A stretch of DNA of 64,000 nt from Phenylobacterium sp. LH3H17 (GTDB taxonomy: Bacteria > Pseudomonadota > Alphaproteobacteria > Caulobacterales > Caulobacteraceae), in the NCBI RefSeq assembly GCF_024298925.1, contig NZ_CP101283.1:868001-932000 (forward strand). Direction: 5' to 3'. Below, one piece after another: positions 34,110 to 44,310 of this stretch (positions are counted from its first letter, which is position 1; each line of letters opens with the position of its first letter). Made by a program: the position numbers and the translations under genes. The notes below the pieces were generated by a model. It worked only from the letters and a program-made list of their open reading frames with translations, searched no databases and had not been told where the DNA came from.

Positions 34110-35189
34110 GTGGAAGATCGTGAGCTCGAAGACTTGGCCGTCGTGGCGCCGGCCCTGCTCCAGGCCCTGGAGGCGCTGGGCTTCGTCGCCCGCTATCTGA
34201 ACCCGCCGGACTTGCCGCAGGTCATGCAGGCCGTGGAGGGGCGGGACGCCGATCTGCGCGCCTCTCTTGGCCGCCTGGCCTCCTGGCCCGAGAGCCTGGC
34301 CCAGCTTCGTGGTCCGCTGCAAACCGCCGGGGCCGAGGCCCTGGCCGCCTTCGACGAGTTCGGCGAAGCGGGTGACCTGCGGGCGATCTTTCGCGCCCTG
34401 CGCCACCCGCCGCGCGCCCAGGAGGCGCTCTATCCCCTGGCCGCCGTCCTGCCTCCGGTCAGCCGCTTCTTCCTGGAGCCGGCGATGCGGGCCGACGCCG
34501 GGCTTCAGGCGCGCTTCGCCCAGGCGCCGCCGCGTGCCGACACCGGCGTCATGCATGTGGACAACGCGCCCGGCTCGCGCGGCGGTTTCTCCATGTACGT
34601 GCCCGAAACCTACACGCCGGATGTCGCCTGGCCGCTGGTGGTCGCCCTGCACGGCGGCAGCGGCAATGGCCGCGCCTTCCTGTGGAGCTGGCTGCGCGAC
34701 GCCCGCAGCCACGGCGCCATCCTGGTCGCCCCGACCGCCGTCGGGGGGACCTGGGCCCTGGCGGGTGCCGACCTCGACACCCCGAACCTTAATCGGATCG
34801 TCGATGGCGTGCGCGGCCAGTGGAACATCGATCCAGCCCGCCTGCTGCTGACCGGCCTGAGCGACGGGGGCACCTTCAGCTACGTGACCGGCCTTGAGCC
34901 GCACTCGCCCTTCACCCACCTGGCTCCGATCGCCGCCTCGTTCCATCCGATGATCGCCCAGATGGCCGACCCCGGCCGGATCGCGGGCCTGCCGATCCAT
35001 CTGGCGCATGGAGAGCTCGACTGGATGTTCCCCATCGACGTCGCCCGGCAGGCGTACGAGGCCCTGTCGGCGGCCGGCGCGGCGGTGACCTATCGCGAGA
35101 TCGCCGATCTCAGCCACACCTACCCCCGGGAGCTGAACCCGGAAATCCTGGACTGGCTGAGGGCTACGCCGCGTCCAGCGCCCGGCTGA
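34110..35189 (+). CDS. Alpha/beta hydrolase, phospholipase/carboxylesterase or poly-ester depolymerase-like
   Basis: A 359-residue protein starting at GTG 34110 with GGGAGG just upstream. The first 130 residues are helical and unusual for the family. The hydrolase fold starts at about 150: LVVALHGGSGNGRAF, nucleophile elbow GLSDGG (Ser near 252), then LAHGELDWMFPID and the final His in LSHTYPREL. No signal peptide is seen. The last 26 bp overlap the end of metZ on the other strand. The substrate is not known. Confidence 0.85.
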   Translation: MEDRELEDLAVVAPALLQALEALGFVARYLNPPDLPQVMQAVEGRDADLRASLGRLASWPESLAQLRGPLQTAGAEALAAFDEFGEAGDLRAIFRALRHPPRAQEALYPLAAVLPPVSRFFLEPAMRADAGLQARFAQAPPRADTGVMHVDNAPGSRGGFSMYVPETYTPDVAWPLVVALHGGSGNGRAFLWSWLRDARSHGAILVAPTAVGGTWALAGADLDTPNLNRIVDGVRGQWNIDPARLLLTGLSDGGTFSYVTGLEPHSPFTHLAPIAASFHPMIAQMADPGRIAGLPIHLAHGELDWMFPIDVARQAYEALSAAGAAVTYREIADLSHTYPRELNPEILDWLRATPRPAPG

Positions 35190-36348
35190 CGTCCCGGACC
35201 AGGTCGCCCGAGCCTTCCAGCCCGACACTCATCCGCACCCAGCCCTCGGTCAGGCCGATCTCCAGGCGCTGTTCCTCCGGCATTGATCGGTGGGTGGTGG
35301 TCGAGGGATGGGTCGCCATCGACTTGGCGTCGCCGAGATTGTTGGAGATGTCGATGATGGCGAGGGTGTCCAGGAACCGCCAGGCCGCTTCACGCGAACC
35401 GAGATCGAAGGCCACCACATTGCCGCCGCCGCTCATCTGGTTGGCGATGATCGCCGCCTGGGGGTGGTCGGGCCGGCCCGGATAGATCACCCGCTTGGCC
35501 TTGGAATGGGCGGCGATGGCGTCGGCCACCTTGCCGGCGTTCTCGGTCTGGCGGCGGACCCGCAGTTCCAGGGTCTCCAGGCCTTTCAGCAGGACCCAGG
35601 AATTGAACGGAGAGAGCGCGGGGCCGGTATGGCGCAGGATGTCCTTGTAGGCCTCGGTCATCAGCGGCTCGGCGCCCAGGATCGCCCCGCCCAGCACCCG
35701 GCCCTGGCCGTCGATGTGCTTGGTGGCCGAATAGACGACGATGTCGGCGCCCAGCGCCAGGGGCTTCTGGAAGATCGGAGTGGCGAAGACATTGTCCACC
35801 ACCAGCTTGGCCCCGGCGGCGTGGGCCACGTCGGCCACCGCGCCGATGGCGGTCACCTCCAGCAGCGGGTTGGCCGGGCTCTCCACCAGGAAGGCCCTGG
35901 TGTTGGGCCGCACGGCGTTCTTCCAGGCCTCGATGTCCGTGGCGTCGACGAAGGTCACCTCGACCCCGAAGCGCGGCAGCCACTCCGAGACGATCCAGCG
36001 GCAGGATCCGAACATGGCGCGCGCAGCCACCACGTGGTCGCCGGCCCGGACCAGACCCTGCAGGGCCACGTGCACCGCGGCCATGCCCGACGCCGTGGCG
36101 CGGCAGGTCTCGGCGCCCTCCAGCAGGGCCAGCCGGTCCTCGAACATCTGGGTCGTGGGGTTGCCGAACCGCTGGTAGATGAAGCCTGGGTCCTCGCCCG
36201 AGAAGCGCTTGTCGGCCGCGCTGGCGCTCTCGTAGGCGAAGCTCTGGGTGAGGAAGATCGCCTCGGAGATCTCCCCATAGGGCGAGCGGGCCATGCCGCC
36301 ACGCACCAGCTTGGTTTCCTGCTGCCAGTCGCGCGGATCTTCGGCCAT
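35164..36348 (-). CDS. metZ: O-succinylhomoserine sulfhydrylase
   Basis: A Cys/Met-metabolism PLP enzyme making homocysteine from O-succinylhomoserine and sulfide. It is 394 residues from ATG 36348. RGGMARSPYGEISEAIFLTQSFAY and YQRFGNPTTQMFEDRLALLEG are typical of MetZ. The PLP Lys is 210 in YSATKHIDGQGR. The late SMATHPSTTTHRSM motif is intact. O-acetylhomoserine use cannot be excluded from sequence. The 3' end overlaps the convergent hydrolase by 26 bp. Confidence 0.93.
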   Translation of the reverse strand: MAEDPRDWQQETKLVRGGMARSPYGEISEAIFLTQSFAYESASAADKRFSGEDPGFIYQRFGNPTTQMFEDRLALLEGAETCRATASGMAAVHVALQGLVRAGDHVVAARAMFGSCRWIVSEWLPRFGVEVTFVDATDIEAWKNAVRPNTRAFLVESPANPLLEVTAIGAVADVAHAAGAKLVVDNVFATPIFQKPLALGADIVVYSATKHIDGQGRVLGGAILGAEPLMTEAYKDILRHTGPALSPFNSWVLLKGLETLELRVRRQTENAGKVADAIAAHSKAKRVIYPGRPDHPQAAIIANQMSGGGNVVAFDLGSREAAWRFLDTLAIIDISNNLGDAKSMATHPSTTTHRSMPEEQRLEIGLTEGWVRMSVGLEGSGDLVRDVSRALDAA

Positions 36349-36487
36349 GGAGGTCTCCAGTTCAGATGGGGCAGGGCCTTCTACCCGGCGAAAACGGCGC
36401 CCGCCACAGCGGAAAAACTGTCGCGACCCCCAGGCGAACGTGGTCTGCGCCTTGCCAGACTCGTACCGGGCGGCGAGTGTCGCCCCG

Positions 36488-37525
36488 ATGACCGACACCC
36501 CATCCAAGGACGCCGCCGGCATCCTGCCCTGCCAATCCATCGACGACCTGATCGCCCGCGGGGCGATCACGTCCGTCCACCCCTTCGACCATGATCAGGT
36601 CCAGCCGGCGAGCCTGGACCTGCGGCTCGGCGCGCGCGCCTGGCGGGTGCGGGCTTCCTTCCTGCCCGGCCTCGGCCGCACGGTGCCCCAACGCATCGCC
36701 GACGTCGCCATGCATGAGCTGGATCTGACCCGGGGCGCGGTGCTCGAGCGCGGCTGCGTCTATATCGCCGAGCTGCAGGAGAGCCTGGCCCTGCCGCCGG
36801 GCGTCTCCGCGCGGGCCAATCCCAAGAGCTCCACCGGCCGGGTCGACGTGTTCGTGCGGCTGCTGACCAACAATTCGGTCGCCTTCGACGATGTGGCCGA
36901 GGGCTATGCCGGCCCGACCTATATCGAGGTCGCGCCCCAGACCTTCTCCATCCTGGTGCGCACCAACACCCGGCTGAACCAGTTGCGCCTGAAGCGGGGC
37001 GCGCCGCCCAAGCTCTCGATCCGCAGCGTGGGCGTCGAGCTCTCCGACCTGACCGATGGCATCGCCGGTTTCCGCGCCCGCCGTCACGCCGGCGTGGTCG
37101 ACATGGACCATGTGGACGGCCACGACCCGAAGGACTTCTGGGAGCCGCTGTACCCTCGCCGCGGCGAGCTGCTGCTGGATCCCGGCGAGTTCTACATCCT
37201 GGCCTCCAAGGAGGCCGTCGAGATCCCGGTGCTGCAGGCCGCCGAGATGACCCCCATCGACCCCTCGGTCGGCGAGTTCCGCGTCCACTACGCCGGCTTC
37301 TTCGATCCGGGCTTCGGCACCGAGGAGGCCAAGGCCGTCGGCTCCAAGGGGGTGCTGGAGGTCCGCAGCCACGAGACCCCCTTCCTGCTGGAGGACGGCC
37401 AGACGGTCGCGCGCCTGGTCTACGAACCGCTGACCGAGAAGCCCACCCGGCTCTACGGCGACCAGGGGTCGCACTACCAGCGCCAGGGTTTGAAGCTTTC
37501 AAAGCACTTCAAGGCCTGGTCGTAG
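36488..37525 (+). CDS. 2'-deoxycytidine 5'-triphosphate deaminase (long form)
   Basis: A 345-residue member of the dCTP deaminase/dUTPase superfamily of the long alphaproteobacterial type. It resembles two fused trimer-subunit domains: the first has QPASLDLRLG and NPKSSTGRVDVFVRL, and the second covers about 175-345 with FDPGFGTEE. It should form dUTP for dTMP synthesis and keep dCTP low. It is divergent from metZ. The start fits a short N-terminus before the fold. Confidence 0.92.
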   Translation: MTDTPSKDAAGILPCQSIDDLIARGAITSVHPFDHDQVQPASLDLRLGARAWRVRASFLPGLGRTVPQRIADVAMHELDLTRGAVLERGCVYIAELQESLALPPGVSARANPKSSTGRVDVFVRLLTNNSVAFDDVAEGYAGPTYIEVAPQTFSILVRTNTRLNQLRLKRGAPPKLSIRSVGVELSDLTDGIAGFRARRHAGVVDMDHVDGHDPKDFWEPLYPRRGELLLDPGEFYILASKEAVEIPVLQAAEMTPIDPSVGEFRVHYAGFFDPGFGTEEAKAVGSKGVLEVRSHETPFLLEDGQTVARLVYEPLTEKPTRLYGDQGSHYQRQGLKLSKHFKAWS

Positions 37526-37562
37526 CTTTCAGTCCCAGGGAGGGGCTGTGGGGCGTCGACGC

Positions 37563-38153
37563 CTAGGCCGCCGCTTCTTCCCGTCGGTAGATCGAACGCT
37601 TCGGCGCCGCCAGCACCCGCCGCAGCATCGGCTCGAAGGCCTCCAGCGGCATCGACTCGTAGGCCGGGTCGAAGCTGTTCTGGTCGTACTGGTGGCAGAA
37701 CTGGGCGGTGTATTCGAAGTCCGGGTGTCCGCGGTATTGGTCGCGCATGTCCCGGTCCAGGCCGAGATAGTGGAAGAAGTAGTAGCCCTGGAAGATGCCG
37801 TGCTTGTCCATCATCCAGAAGTTCCGCTCCGAGACGTAGGGCTTCATGATGATGGCCCCGATCTCGGCGTGGTTGGACGGGCCCAGGATATCGCCGATGT
37901 CGTGCATGAGGGCGCAGACGACGTATTCCTCGTCACGGCCGTCCTTGAAGGCGCGGGTGGCGGTCTGCAGGGAGTGCTCCAGCCGGGTTACGGCGAAACC
38001 GCCGCTGTCGGCCTCCAGCATCTTCAGATGCGCCAGCATCCGGTCGGGCAGTTCGTTGCGATAGGGCGCGCCGGCCCGGCCGATGGCCATCCAGTCCTCG
38101 AGGGTGCCCTCGGTCATGGCGTGGAACTTGGCGCTGCCGGCGTCGTCGGCCAT
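37563..38153 (-). CDS. HD-domain metal-dependent phosphohydrolase
   Basis: A 196-residue HD-superfamily protein. The metal ligands are a His in LEHSLQTATRA, the doublet in ALMHDIGDILG and the following NHAEIGA, with a late Asp in the C-terminal half. The sequence resembles the DUF-type HD proteins near phosphonate-utilisation genes, but no phosphonate gene is nearby. No signal peptide is seen. The substrate is unknown; nucleotides are typical for this superfamily. Confidence 0.85.
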   Translation of the reverse strand: MADDAGSAKFHAMTEGTLEDWMAIGRAGAPYRNELPDRMLAHLKMLEADSGGFAVTRLEHSLQTATRAFKDGRDEEYVVCALMHDIGDILGPSNHAEIGAIIMKPYVSERNFWMMDKHGIFQGYYFFHYLGLDRDMRDQYRGHPDFEYTAQFCHQYDQNSFDPAYESMPLEAFEPMLRRVLAAPKRSIYRREEAAA

Positions 38154-38290
38154 GGCTGTCTCCCTGGATTATCGTTGTTCAGGCCATGGTGCGGCGAGGG
38201 CGCGCGAAGGTCAACGACCGCGGCCGGCCCAGATCGACCTTGAGCCCCCCGCAAGGAGCCGCTAGACAACCCCCACCCCGCAAGGGGCGC

Positions 38291-38365
<75 letters not shown>

Positions 38366-38387
38366 TGTTTTCAATGACTTGGGTTCG

Positions 38388-38738
38388 TCATCCCCTCAGG
38401 ATTTTCTCCATCGCCTTTCCCTTGGCGAGTTCGTCGATGAGCTTGTCCAGGTAACGTATCTCCCGCATCAGCGGCTCGACGATGTCCTCGACGCGAACGC
38501 CGCAGACCACGCCCCTTATGTCGGCCCGGGCGGGGTGCAGGCGGGGCGCCTGGGCGAAAAAGGTCTCGAAGTCCGACTTCTGCGCAAGGTGGGCGTCGAG
38601 CTGCGCCTGGCTCAAGCCGGTCAGCCAGAGAATGATCTCATCGACCTCGGCCTTGGTGCGCCCCTTCCTTTCCGCCTTGGCGACATAGAGCGGATAGACG
38701 CTGGCGAAGCTGGTCCCGTAGATTCGATGCTTGGTCAT
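38388..38738 (-). CDS. DUF2200 family protein
   Basis: A 116-residue protein (117 if the ATG one codon upstream is used). It has the DUF2200 pattern [28 protein letters not shown] beginning, with TGL in the middle and [27 protein letters not shown] at the end. No signal peptide is seen. The function is unknown. It lies 23 bp after the tRNA gene, on the opposite strand. Confidence 0.85.
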   Translation of the reverse strand: MTKHRIYGTSFASVYPLYVAKAERKGRTKAEVDEIILWLTGLSQAQLDAHLAQKSDFETFFAQAPRLHPARADIRGVVCGVRVEDIVEPLMREIRYLDKLIDELAKGKAMEKILRG

Positions 38739-38769
38739 CACGATCTGATCCGCCTGGTTCTGGATGCGC

Positions 38770-39978
38770 TCATTCGTGCCTCAGCGCGTCTATGGGATCC
38801 AGTCGGGCGGCGCGCCGGGCCGGGAAGTAGCCGAAGATGACGCCGACCGTGGCCGAGATGCTGAAGGCCATGAGGTTCGTCAGGGGGTCGAATATGAGCG
38901 GGACGTGCATCACCTGAGCCAGGATCGCCGTGGCGATCACCGCGACGACCAGGCCGAGCAGGCCGCCGATCACCGAGAGCGTCACCGCCTCGATGAGGAA
39001 CTGCAGCAAGACATCGCCTTCCAGCGCCCCGATCGCGAGCCGCACCCCGATTTCGCGGGTGCGCTCGGTGACCGACACCAGCATCACGTTCATGATGCCG
39101 ATGCCGCCGACGACCAGGCTGACCGCGGCCACCGCCGCCAGCAGGGCGGTCATCACCTTGGTGGTCCCTGTGGCCGCCTCCGCGATCTGGCGGGTGTCGA
39201 GGACGTTGAAATCGTCGTCCTCGTTGCGGCCGATGCGCCGGCGCTCGCGGAGCAACTCCGCGAGCTGCGACTTCACCCGATCCCCCGAGGCCTCGTCGGC
39301 GACCGCGATGGCGATGCTGCCGATGTCCTGGGAGCCCGTGAGCCGCCGCTGCACGGTTCGCAGCGGAAGCAGGATGACGTCGTCCTGGTCCTGACCCATG
39401 GCGGCCTGGCCCTTGGCCTTGAGCAGTCCGATCACCTCGCAACTGAACTGCCGCACGCGCAGGCGGGTCCCGACGGGATTGCGCTCGCGGTAGAGCTCTT
39501 TCCGCACGGTCTGGCCCAGGACGCACACGGCGCGGCCGGCCTCCTCCTCCGCCTCGTTGAAGATGCGCCCGGAGGCCAGCTCGAGCTTTCGGGCGGCGAA
39601 GTATGGCCGGTTGGCGCCCACAGCGCTGGTGGACCAGTTTTCGGCGCCGAAGACCGCGACCACGCCCGTGGTCTCGAACCCGGAGACCGCGCTCAGGCCG
39701 GGCAGCCGGCTCACCGCCTCCACGTCGGCCGCGCGGAACGGCGGCGCCCGGGTCCCGCCCCCGCCGCCTGGCCCCAACCTCTGACCGGGCCGGACCATCA
39801 GCAGGTTGCTGCCAAGGCTGGCGATCTGGTCCGAGACAGCCTGGGTGGCGCCGGCGCCCACATTGACCATGGTGATCACCGCCGCCACGCCGATGACAAC
39901 GCCCAGGACGGTGAGCATCGAGCGCGCGATGTTCCGGCGGATCGCCGAGAGGGCCAACCTGAGCGCGCTCCAGAACAT
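38770..39978 (-). CDS. MacB-type ABC transporter permease (FtsX-like)
   Basis: A 402-residue membrane protein with one N-terminal helix, a large periplasmic domain (about 45-270) and three C-terminal helices (about 275-390), the MacB layout without the ATPase domain. The C-terminal motif [22 protein letters not shown] is typical of FtsX permeases. The stop codon of the ATP-binding gene overlaps its start. With the next two genes it forms a split MacAB-like efflux system, exporting peptides, lipoproteins or macrolide-like compounds. Confidence 0.93.
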   Translation of the reverse strand: MFWSALRLALSAIRRNIARSMLTVLGVVIGVAAVITMVNVGAGATQAVSDQIASLGSNLLMVRPGQRLGPGGGGGTRAPPFRAADVEAVSRLPGLSAVSGFETTGVVAVFGAENWSTSAVGANRPYFAARKLELASGRIFNEAEEEAGRAVCVLGQTVRKELYRERNPVGTRLRVRQFSCEVIGLLKAKGQAAMGQDQDDVILLPLRTVQRRLTGSQDIGSIAIAVADEASGDRVKSQLAELLRERRRIGRNEDDDFNVLDTRQIAEAATGTTKVMTALLAAVAAVSLVVGGIGIMNVMLVSVTERTREIGVRLAIGALEGDVLLQFLIEAVTLSVIGGLLGLVVAVIATAILAQVMHVPLIFDPLTNLMAFSISATVGVIFGYFPARRAARLDPIDALRHE

Positions 39979-40688
39979 CAGGCCGCCGCCGCCCGCGGTG
40001 CGTCCGACTGAATGCGGCCATCGACAAACCGGACGATGCGATGCGCATAGGCCGCCATGTCGGGCTCGTGGGTGACCATCAGGATGGTGATGCCCCGGTC
40101 CTCGTTCAGGGACCGGAGCAGGGCCATGATCTCATTGCCCTTCTCGCTGTCGAGATTGCCCGTCGGTTCGTCGGCGAGCAGGACGGTGGGATTGGTGACG
40201 ATCGCGCGAGCGATCGCAACGCGCTGCTGCTGGCCCCCGGAGAGCTGGGCGGGCGTGTGCTTTTCCCACCCGGAGAGCCCGACCAGGGCCAGGGTCTCGC
40301 GCGCCAGGCGCCGGCGCTCCGCGGTCGCCACGCGCCGGTACATCAGGGGAAGCTCGACGTTCTCGAGGGCGCTGGTGCGGGGGAGCAGATTGTAGCCCTG
40401 GAATACGAAGCCGAGCCGCCAGCGTCGCAGGAGGGCCCTCTGGCGGCGGGTGAGCTGCTCCACGGCCACGCCCTGGAACCGGTAGGATCCGCTGGTGGGC
40501 GTATCGAGGCAGCCCATGATGTTCATCGCCGTCGACTTGCCGGAGCCGCTCGGCCCCATGATGGCCAGGAACTCGCCGTCCTGGACGGTGAGGTCGACGC
40601 CCCGCAGGGCCTGGAAAGCGGCCGCCCCCGAGCCGAAAGTCCTGGTGACGCCCACCAGTTCGACGAGGGGGGGCGCGGAGCCTGTCAC
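39978..40688 (-). CDS. ABC transporter ATP-binding protein, MacB/LolD type
   Basis: A 236-residue ATPase with Walker A GPSGSGKST, signature LSGGQQQRVAIARAI and Walker B VLLADEPTGNLD, followed by the switch His in MVTHEPD. RRWRLGFVFQGYNLLPRTSALENVELPL is typical of the MacB/LolD branch. It energises the permease at 38770. Its start overlaps the adaptor stop by 4 bp, and its own stop overlaps the permease start. Confidence 0.95.
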   Translation of the reverse strand: MTGSAPPLVELVGVTRTFGSGAAAFQALRGVDLTVQDGEFLAIMGPSGSGKSTAMNIMGCLDTPTSGSYRFQGVAVEQLTRRQRALLRRWRLGFVFQGYNLLPRTSALENVELPLMYRRVATAERRRLARETLALVGLSGWEKHTPAQLSGGQQQRVAIARAIVTNPTVLLADEPTGNLDSEKGNEIMALLRSLNEDRGITILMVTHEPDMAAYAHRIVRFVDGRIQSDAPRAAAA

Positions 40689-42028
40689 GGCGCGTCTCCG
40701 CCGCCCCCGACGATGACCGGCATCCCGGCTCGCAGGTTGGCGCCGCGCACCTCGGACATCCGCCCATTCGAGGCCCCCACCGAGACGGGAATCCGCACGG
40801 GGCTTCCGTCCTGCAGCTCCCAGATCTGGCTGCCGTTCGACTGGCGCTGGGCGCCGCCGCCGCGCGGCATCCGCGGCGCGAGGGCGCTGGCCAGGCCGGT
40901 GGGCCGCGTGCTGGCGCGAGGCGGGCTGAACCTCAGCGCCTGTTCGGGAACGAGGAAGACGTCCTCACGGCGCTCGGTGATGATCTCCGCGGTGGCGGTC
41001 ATGCCGGGGCGGAGGCGGAGATCGGTGTTGTCCACCGCCAGCAGGGCCGTGTAGGTCACGACGCCCTCCTTGGTCTGGGAGCCCAGCCCGACGCGCGTCA
41101 CCCGTCCCTTGAAGGTTCGGCCTGGGTAGGCGTCGACGGTGAAGGTCGCCGACTGCCCCTCTTGGACGCCCGCCACCTCGGCCTCGTCGATGTCCACCTC
41201 GAGATTCATCCGGCGGAGGTCTTCGGCCAGCACGAACAGCACAGGAGCCTGGAGCGACGCTGCGACCGTCTGGCCGGGTTCTACCCGCCGGTCCAGGATC
41301 ACGCCACCGATCGGTGAGCGTATGGCGGACTTGGCGAGATTGGTGCGGTTGGTCCGGAGCGTCGCCTCTGACTGGCGGAGCAATGCCGCGGCCGAGGCGG
41401 CGCTAGCGAGCGCACGCTCCGCCGTGGCCTCGGCGGCGTCCACATCCGCGCGCGCCGGATAGCCGCCGGCGGAGCCCTTCCAGAGGCGCCGTATGCGGTC
41501 GTTTCTGAGTCCGGTCTCGCGGACGGTCGCCTGCGCCTCCCGCAGGCGCGCCTGTGCGGCCGACACCGCGGCTTCGCTCCCTACGATCTGATCCTGCAGA
41601 CGGGAGGGATCCAGCCGCGCCAGCACCTGTCCCGCGCCCACCACGTCGTTATCGTCGACCAGGACGCGCTCGATCGTCCCCGATAGTTCGCTGCCTATCT
41701 CGACCTGGTTGAGCGGGGCCAAGGTCCCGGTCGCCGAGACGCTGGCCACCAGGTCGCCCCGCGCCAGGGGCTCGGTCTGGAAGCGGGGTGCGCTTGCCGG
41801 GGTCATCCTGCTCCACAGGACGACGGCGGCCGCGGCTGCAACGGCGACAAGCATTGCTACGGCGACGATGCGCCTAATCTTCGGCCCTCGCCGCCGCGGG
41901 CCACCGAGAATTTCCTCCAGGCTCCGGTCCGAGGCCCGCCCCTTGCCCGTGGAGGGCGCCGCTCCTGGCGTGGCGGGCGCTTCGATTTGCGGCCCCGAAG
42001 GCGTGCTGGCAGTAGACGTGACCGACAT
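40685..42028 (-). CDS. Efflux periplasmic adaptor, MacA/HlyD family
   Basis: A 447-residue adaptor protein joining the inner-membrane transporter to an outer-membrane channel. A proline-rich cytoplasmic N-terminus precedes a membrane helix (about residues 54-73). Then come the lipoyl-like halves (GTLAPLNQVEIGSELSGTI), a coiled-coil hairpin (about 150-240), and the beta-barrel/MP domains. ATG 42028 is the most likely start; the longer frame reads into intergenic sequence. First gene of the efflux operon; no TolC gene follows. Confidence 0.9.
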   Translation of the reverse strand: MSVTSTASTPSGPQIEAPATPGAAPSTGKGRASDRSLEEILGGPRRRGPKIRRIVAVAMLVAVAAAAAVVLWSRMTPASAPRFQTEPLARGDLVASVSATGTLAPLNQVEIGSELSGTIERVLVDDNDVVGAGQVLARLDPSRLQDQIVGSEAAVSAAQARLREAQATVRETGLRNDRIRRLWKGSAGGYPARADVDAAEATAERALASAASAAALLRQSEATLRTNRTNLAKSAIRSPIGGVILDRRVEPGQTVAASLQAPVLFVLAEDLRRMNLEVDIDEAEVAGVQEGQSATFTVDAYPGRTFKGRVTRVGLGSQTKEGVVTYTALLAVDNTDLRLRPGMTATAEIITERREDVFLVPEQALRFSPPRASTRPTGLASALAPRMPRGGGAQRQSNGSQIWELQDGSPVRIPVSVGASNGRMSEVRGANLRAGMPVIVGGGGDAP

Positions 42029-42255
42029 CGCTTCTGTATGGCCGACACGGCCGCTCTCACCTTGATCGCCATCAATAACGGCGGGGCGGTTGGGCGTTGC
42101 GTACCGGGCATCAAAGGAAATCGGCAAGCGCCCAGGCGCCTTTCCGTCCCGGCCACCGCAAGCTTTCTCATCCGTCCAACAGAAAACCGCTGATTGCGGC
42201 GGGCGGCGCGACGCGCTCTTTAGCGCGCAACGAAACACGGGATGGGAGACGTCAC

Positions 42256-43386
42256 ATGGCGAACGAAAACACGGGCCTGCAGCTGCGTTCACTGGTCAAG
42301 GCGAGCGGCGAGCTGGAGCTATCGCTGGCGCGGGTGGCGATCCCCGAACCCGCCGCCGACGAGGTCCTGGTCCGGGTCGAGGGCGCGCCCATCAACCCTT
42401 CCGACCTCGGCCTGCTGCTGGGCGCCGCCGACATGTCCACCGCCGTCGCGAGCGGGACGGCCGAGCAGCCGGTGCTCACCGCCAAGATCCCGGAGGCCTA
42501 CATGCGCGCCATGGCCGGACGCCTCGACGAGTCGATGCCGGTCGGCAATGAGGGCGCCGGAGTGGTCATCAAGGCCGGGGCAGACGCCCAACACCTGCTG
42601 GGCAAGACCGTCGCCATGCTGGGCGGCGCCATGTACGCGGAATACCGCTGCCTGAAGGCCGCCGACGTCCTGGTCCTGCCGCCGGGCGCCACGGCCGCCG
42701 ACGGCGCCTCGTGCTTCGTCAACCCGCTCACCGCGCTCGGCATGGTCGAGACCATGCGCCGCGAGGGCCACACCGCGCTGGTTCACACGGCCGCCGCCTC
42801 CAACCTCGGCCAGATGCTGAACAAGATATGCCTCGCCGAGGGGGTGGGCCTGGTCAATGTCGTGCGCAGCCCGGCACAGGCGGCGATCCTCCAGGCCATC
42901 GGCGCCAAGTACGTGGTCGACTCCAGCGCGCCCGGCTTCATGGAGGACCTGATCAAGGCCCTGGTCGCCACGGGCGCGACCCTGGCCTTCGACGCCATCG
43001 GCGGCGGCAAGCTGGCCGGCCAGATCCTCAGCGGCATGGAGGCGGCCGCCAACCAGACCGCCACGACCTACAGCCGCTACGGCTCATCGGTCCACAAGCA
43101 GGTCTATATCTATGGCGGCCTCGACACCCGGCCCACCGAGCTCAATCGCGGCTTCGGCATGGCCTGGGGGCTTGGCGGGTGGCTGCTGACCCCGTTCCTG
43201 ATGAAGATCGGTCCCGAGGCGGCCCAGAAGCTGCGCGAGCGAGTCGCCGCCGAACTGAAGACCACCTTCGCCAGCCACTACTCGCATGAGGTGTCCCTGG
43301 CCGAGGCCCTCAACCCGGACATCATCGCCGCCTACAATCGGCGTGCAACCGGAGAGAAGTACCTGATCAACCCTAGCAAGCGCTAG
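42256..43386 (+). CDS. Zinc-type MDR alcohol dehydrogenase/quinone reductase-like
   Basis: A 376-residue medium-chain dehydrogenase. The N-terminal GroES-like domain has PINPSDLGLLLGAAD and VGNEGAGVVIKAG. The nucleotide-binding fold starts near 180 (TALVHTAAASNLGQML), where the usual GxGxxG is weak. The catalytic zinc Cys/His ligands are not obvious, so a quinone reductase-like or enoyl-reductase role is as likely as alcohol oxidation. GGGAG lies upstream of the ATG. Confidence 0.87.
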   Translation: MANENTGLQLRSLVKASGELELSLARVAIPEPAADEVLVRVEGAPINPSDLGLLLGAADMSTAVASGTAEQPVLTAKIPEAYMRAMAGRLDESMPVGNEGAGVVIKAGADAQHLLGKTVAMLGGAMYAEYRCLKAADVLVLPPGATAADGASCFVNPLTALGMVETMRREGHTALVHTAAASNLGQMLNKICLAEGVGLVNVVRSPAQAAILQAIGAKYVVDSSAPGFMEDLIKALVATGATLAFDAIGGGKLAGQILSGMEAAANQTATTYSRYGSSVHKQVYIYGGLDTRPTELNRGFGMAWGLGGWLLTPFLMKIGPEAAQKLRERVAAELKTTFASHYSHEVSLAEALNPDIIAAYNRRATGEKYLINPSKR

Positions 43387-43722
43387 CACGTCGGGGGCCG
43401 GCTTTCGGGGCGCAATTCCGGTGTCGGCCTCCCGACATATTGACGCAGTTCGGCGCGGCGGCGGTCGCCCGACTCGGCCGCGTCCTGACCGCAAACCCAA
43501 GCTCGCAAAGGCTTGGCTGTAACGGGTTTGACAATATGTCAAGATCGTGGCGCGGCAGTGCGACGAACCGCCCCAAGGCGGCGGTTGGAATCGGGAGTTA
43601 GGGTTCGGCGACCTTCAGCCACCCCCACCTAGCTTCAAGGTTCCGATGCCGAACAACTTGACGCAAGGCGAGGCCTTGCCCTCCCGCACCCACACCGACG
43701 CGCGCCCCGCTGGAGCGGGCAT
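43387..43722. promoter_or_regulatory. Intergenic region with two related palindromic sites
   Basis: No convincing gene is seen here. TTGACA-ATA-TGTCAA at 43528-43542 is a perfect 6-bp inverted repeat. An almost identical core (GACATATTGAC) occurs inverted at 43434-43444; reversed, it differs from the second at one base. Together they look like binding sites for one regulator, possibly the winged-helix protein that follows. The TTGACA could alternatively be part of a -35 element. Confidence 0.5.
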
Positions 43723-44202
43723 TTGAGTCTGCCTCCCCACCTCGAGCCGCGCCGGCCGCGGCTTCGCGAGCTCGAGGACGAGCTCGGCAAGGCGCGGGCG
43801 CAGATCGACGTCCTGCTGACCCAGCTGCGCGCCGTGCATATCGAGGCGATCGAGGTGGCCCCCTGGATGGTGGGCTTGCGCCCGCAGGAGATCGCGATCA
43901 TCGCCGCGCTCAAGGGCGCCTTTCCCCGTCTGTTGGACGTCTATTCGCTCGACGAGGCCCTGCCGCGTCTGGACGACGTCGCCGACCGCACCCTGTCGGG
44001 CGTGCACGTGGTCATCCACGGTATTCGCCGGAAGCTGGGAGCCGAGGTGATCGAGACGGTTCGCGGCTTCGGATGGCGGCTGTCGGTCGAGTTCGCGGCC
44101 CGCCTGAAGACCCTGGAGAACAGCCGCTCGTTCGACCCGCCCCAGCCCCAGGCCATGCCCCAGGCCCAGGCCGCGCGCCAGTCCAAGGCCGCCCGGGGCT
44201 GA
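43723..44202 (+). CDS. Stand-alone winged-helix transcriptional regulator domain
   Basis: A 159-residue protein starting at TTG 43723 with GGAG eight bases before it. An N-terminal helical segment (RELEDELGKARAQIDVLLTQL, about 14-34) is followed by an OmpR-like winged helix (LRPQEIAIIAALKGAFPRL, VVIHGIRRKLGAEVIETVRGFGWRL). There is no receiver domain. The tail is Gln/Ala-rich and low in complexity. The gene 109 bp downstream encodes a PAS-HWE kinase, an obvious candidate partner, although the missing phospho-acceptor domain argues against classic phosphorelay. Confidence 0.8.
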   Translation: MSLPPHLEPRRPRLRELEDELGKARAQIDVLLTQLRAVHIEAIEVAPWMVGLRPQEIAIIAALKGAFPRLLDVYSLDEALPRLDDVADRTLSGVHVVIHGIRRKLGAEVIETVRGFGWRLSVEFAARLKTLENSRSFDPPQPQAMPQAQAARQSKAARG

Positions 44203-44310
44203 AGCCGTCACACGCGGAACTCGAACCGCCGCTCGGCGCTTTTGACCAGGGGGTACGCATCGGCGCGGGCCGCCGATTCCCATGTTCTCCAGGGGGCGAG
44301 GGGGGTTGAG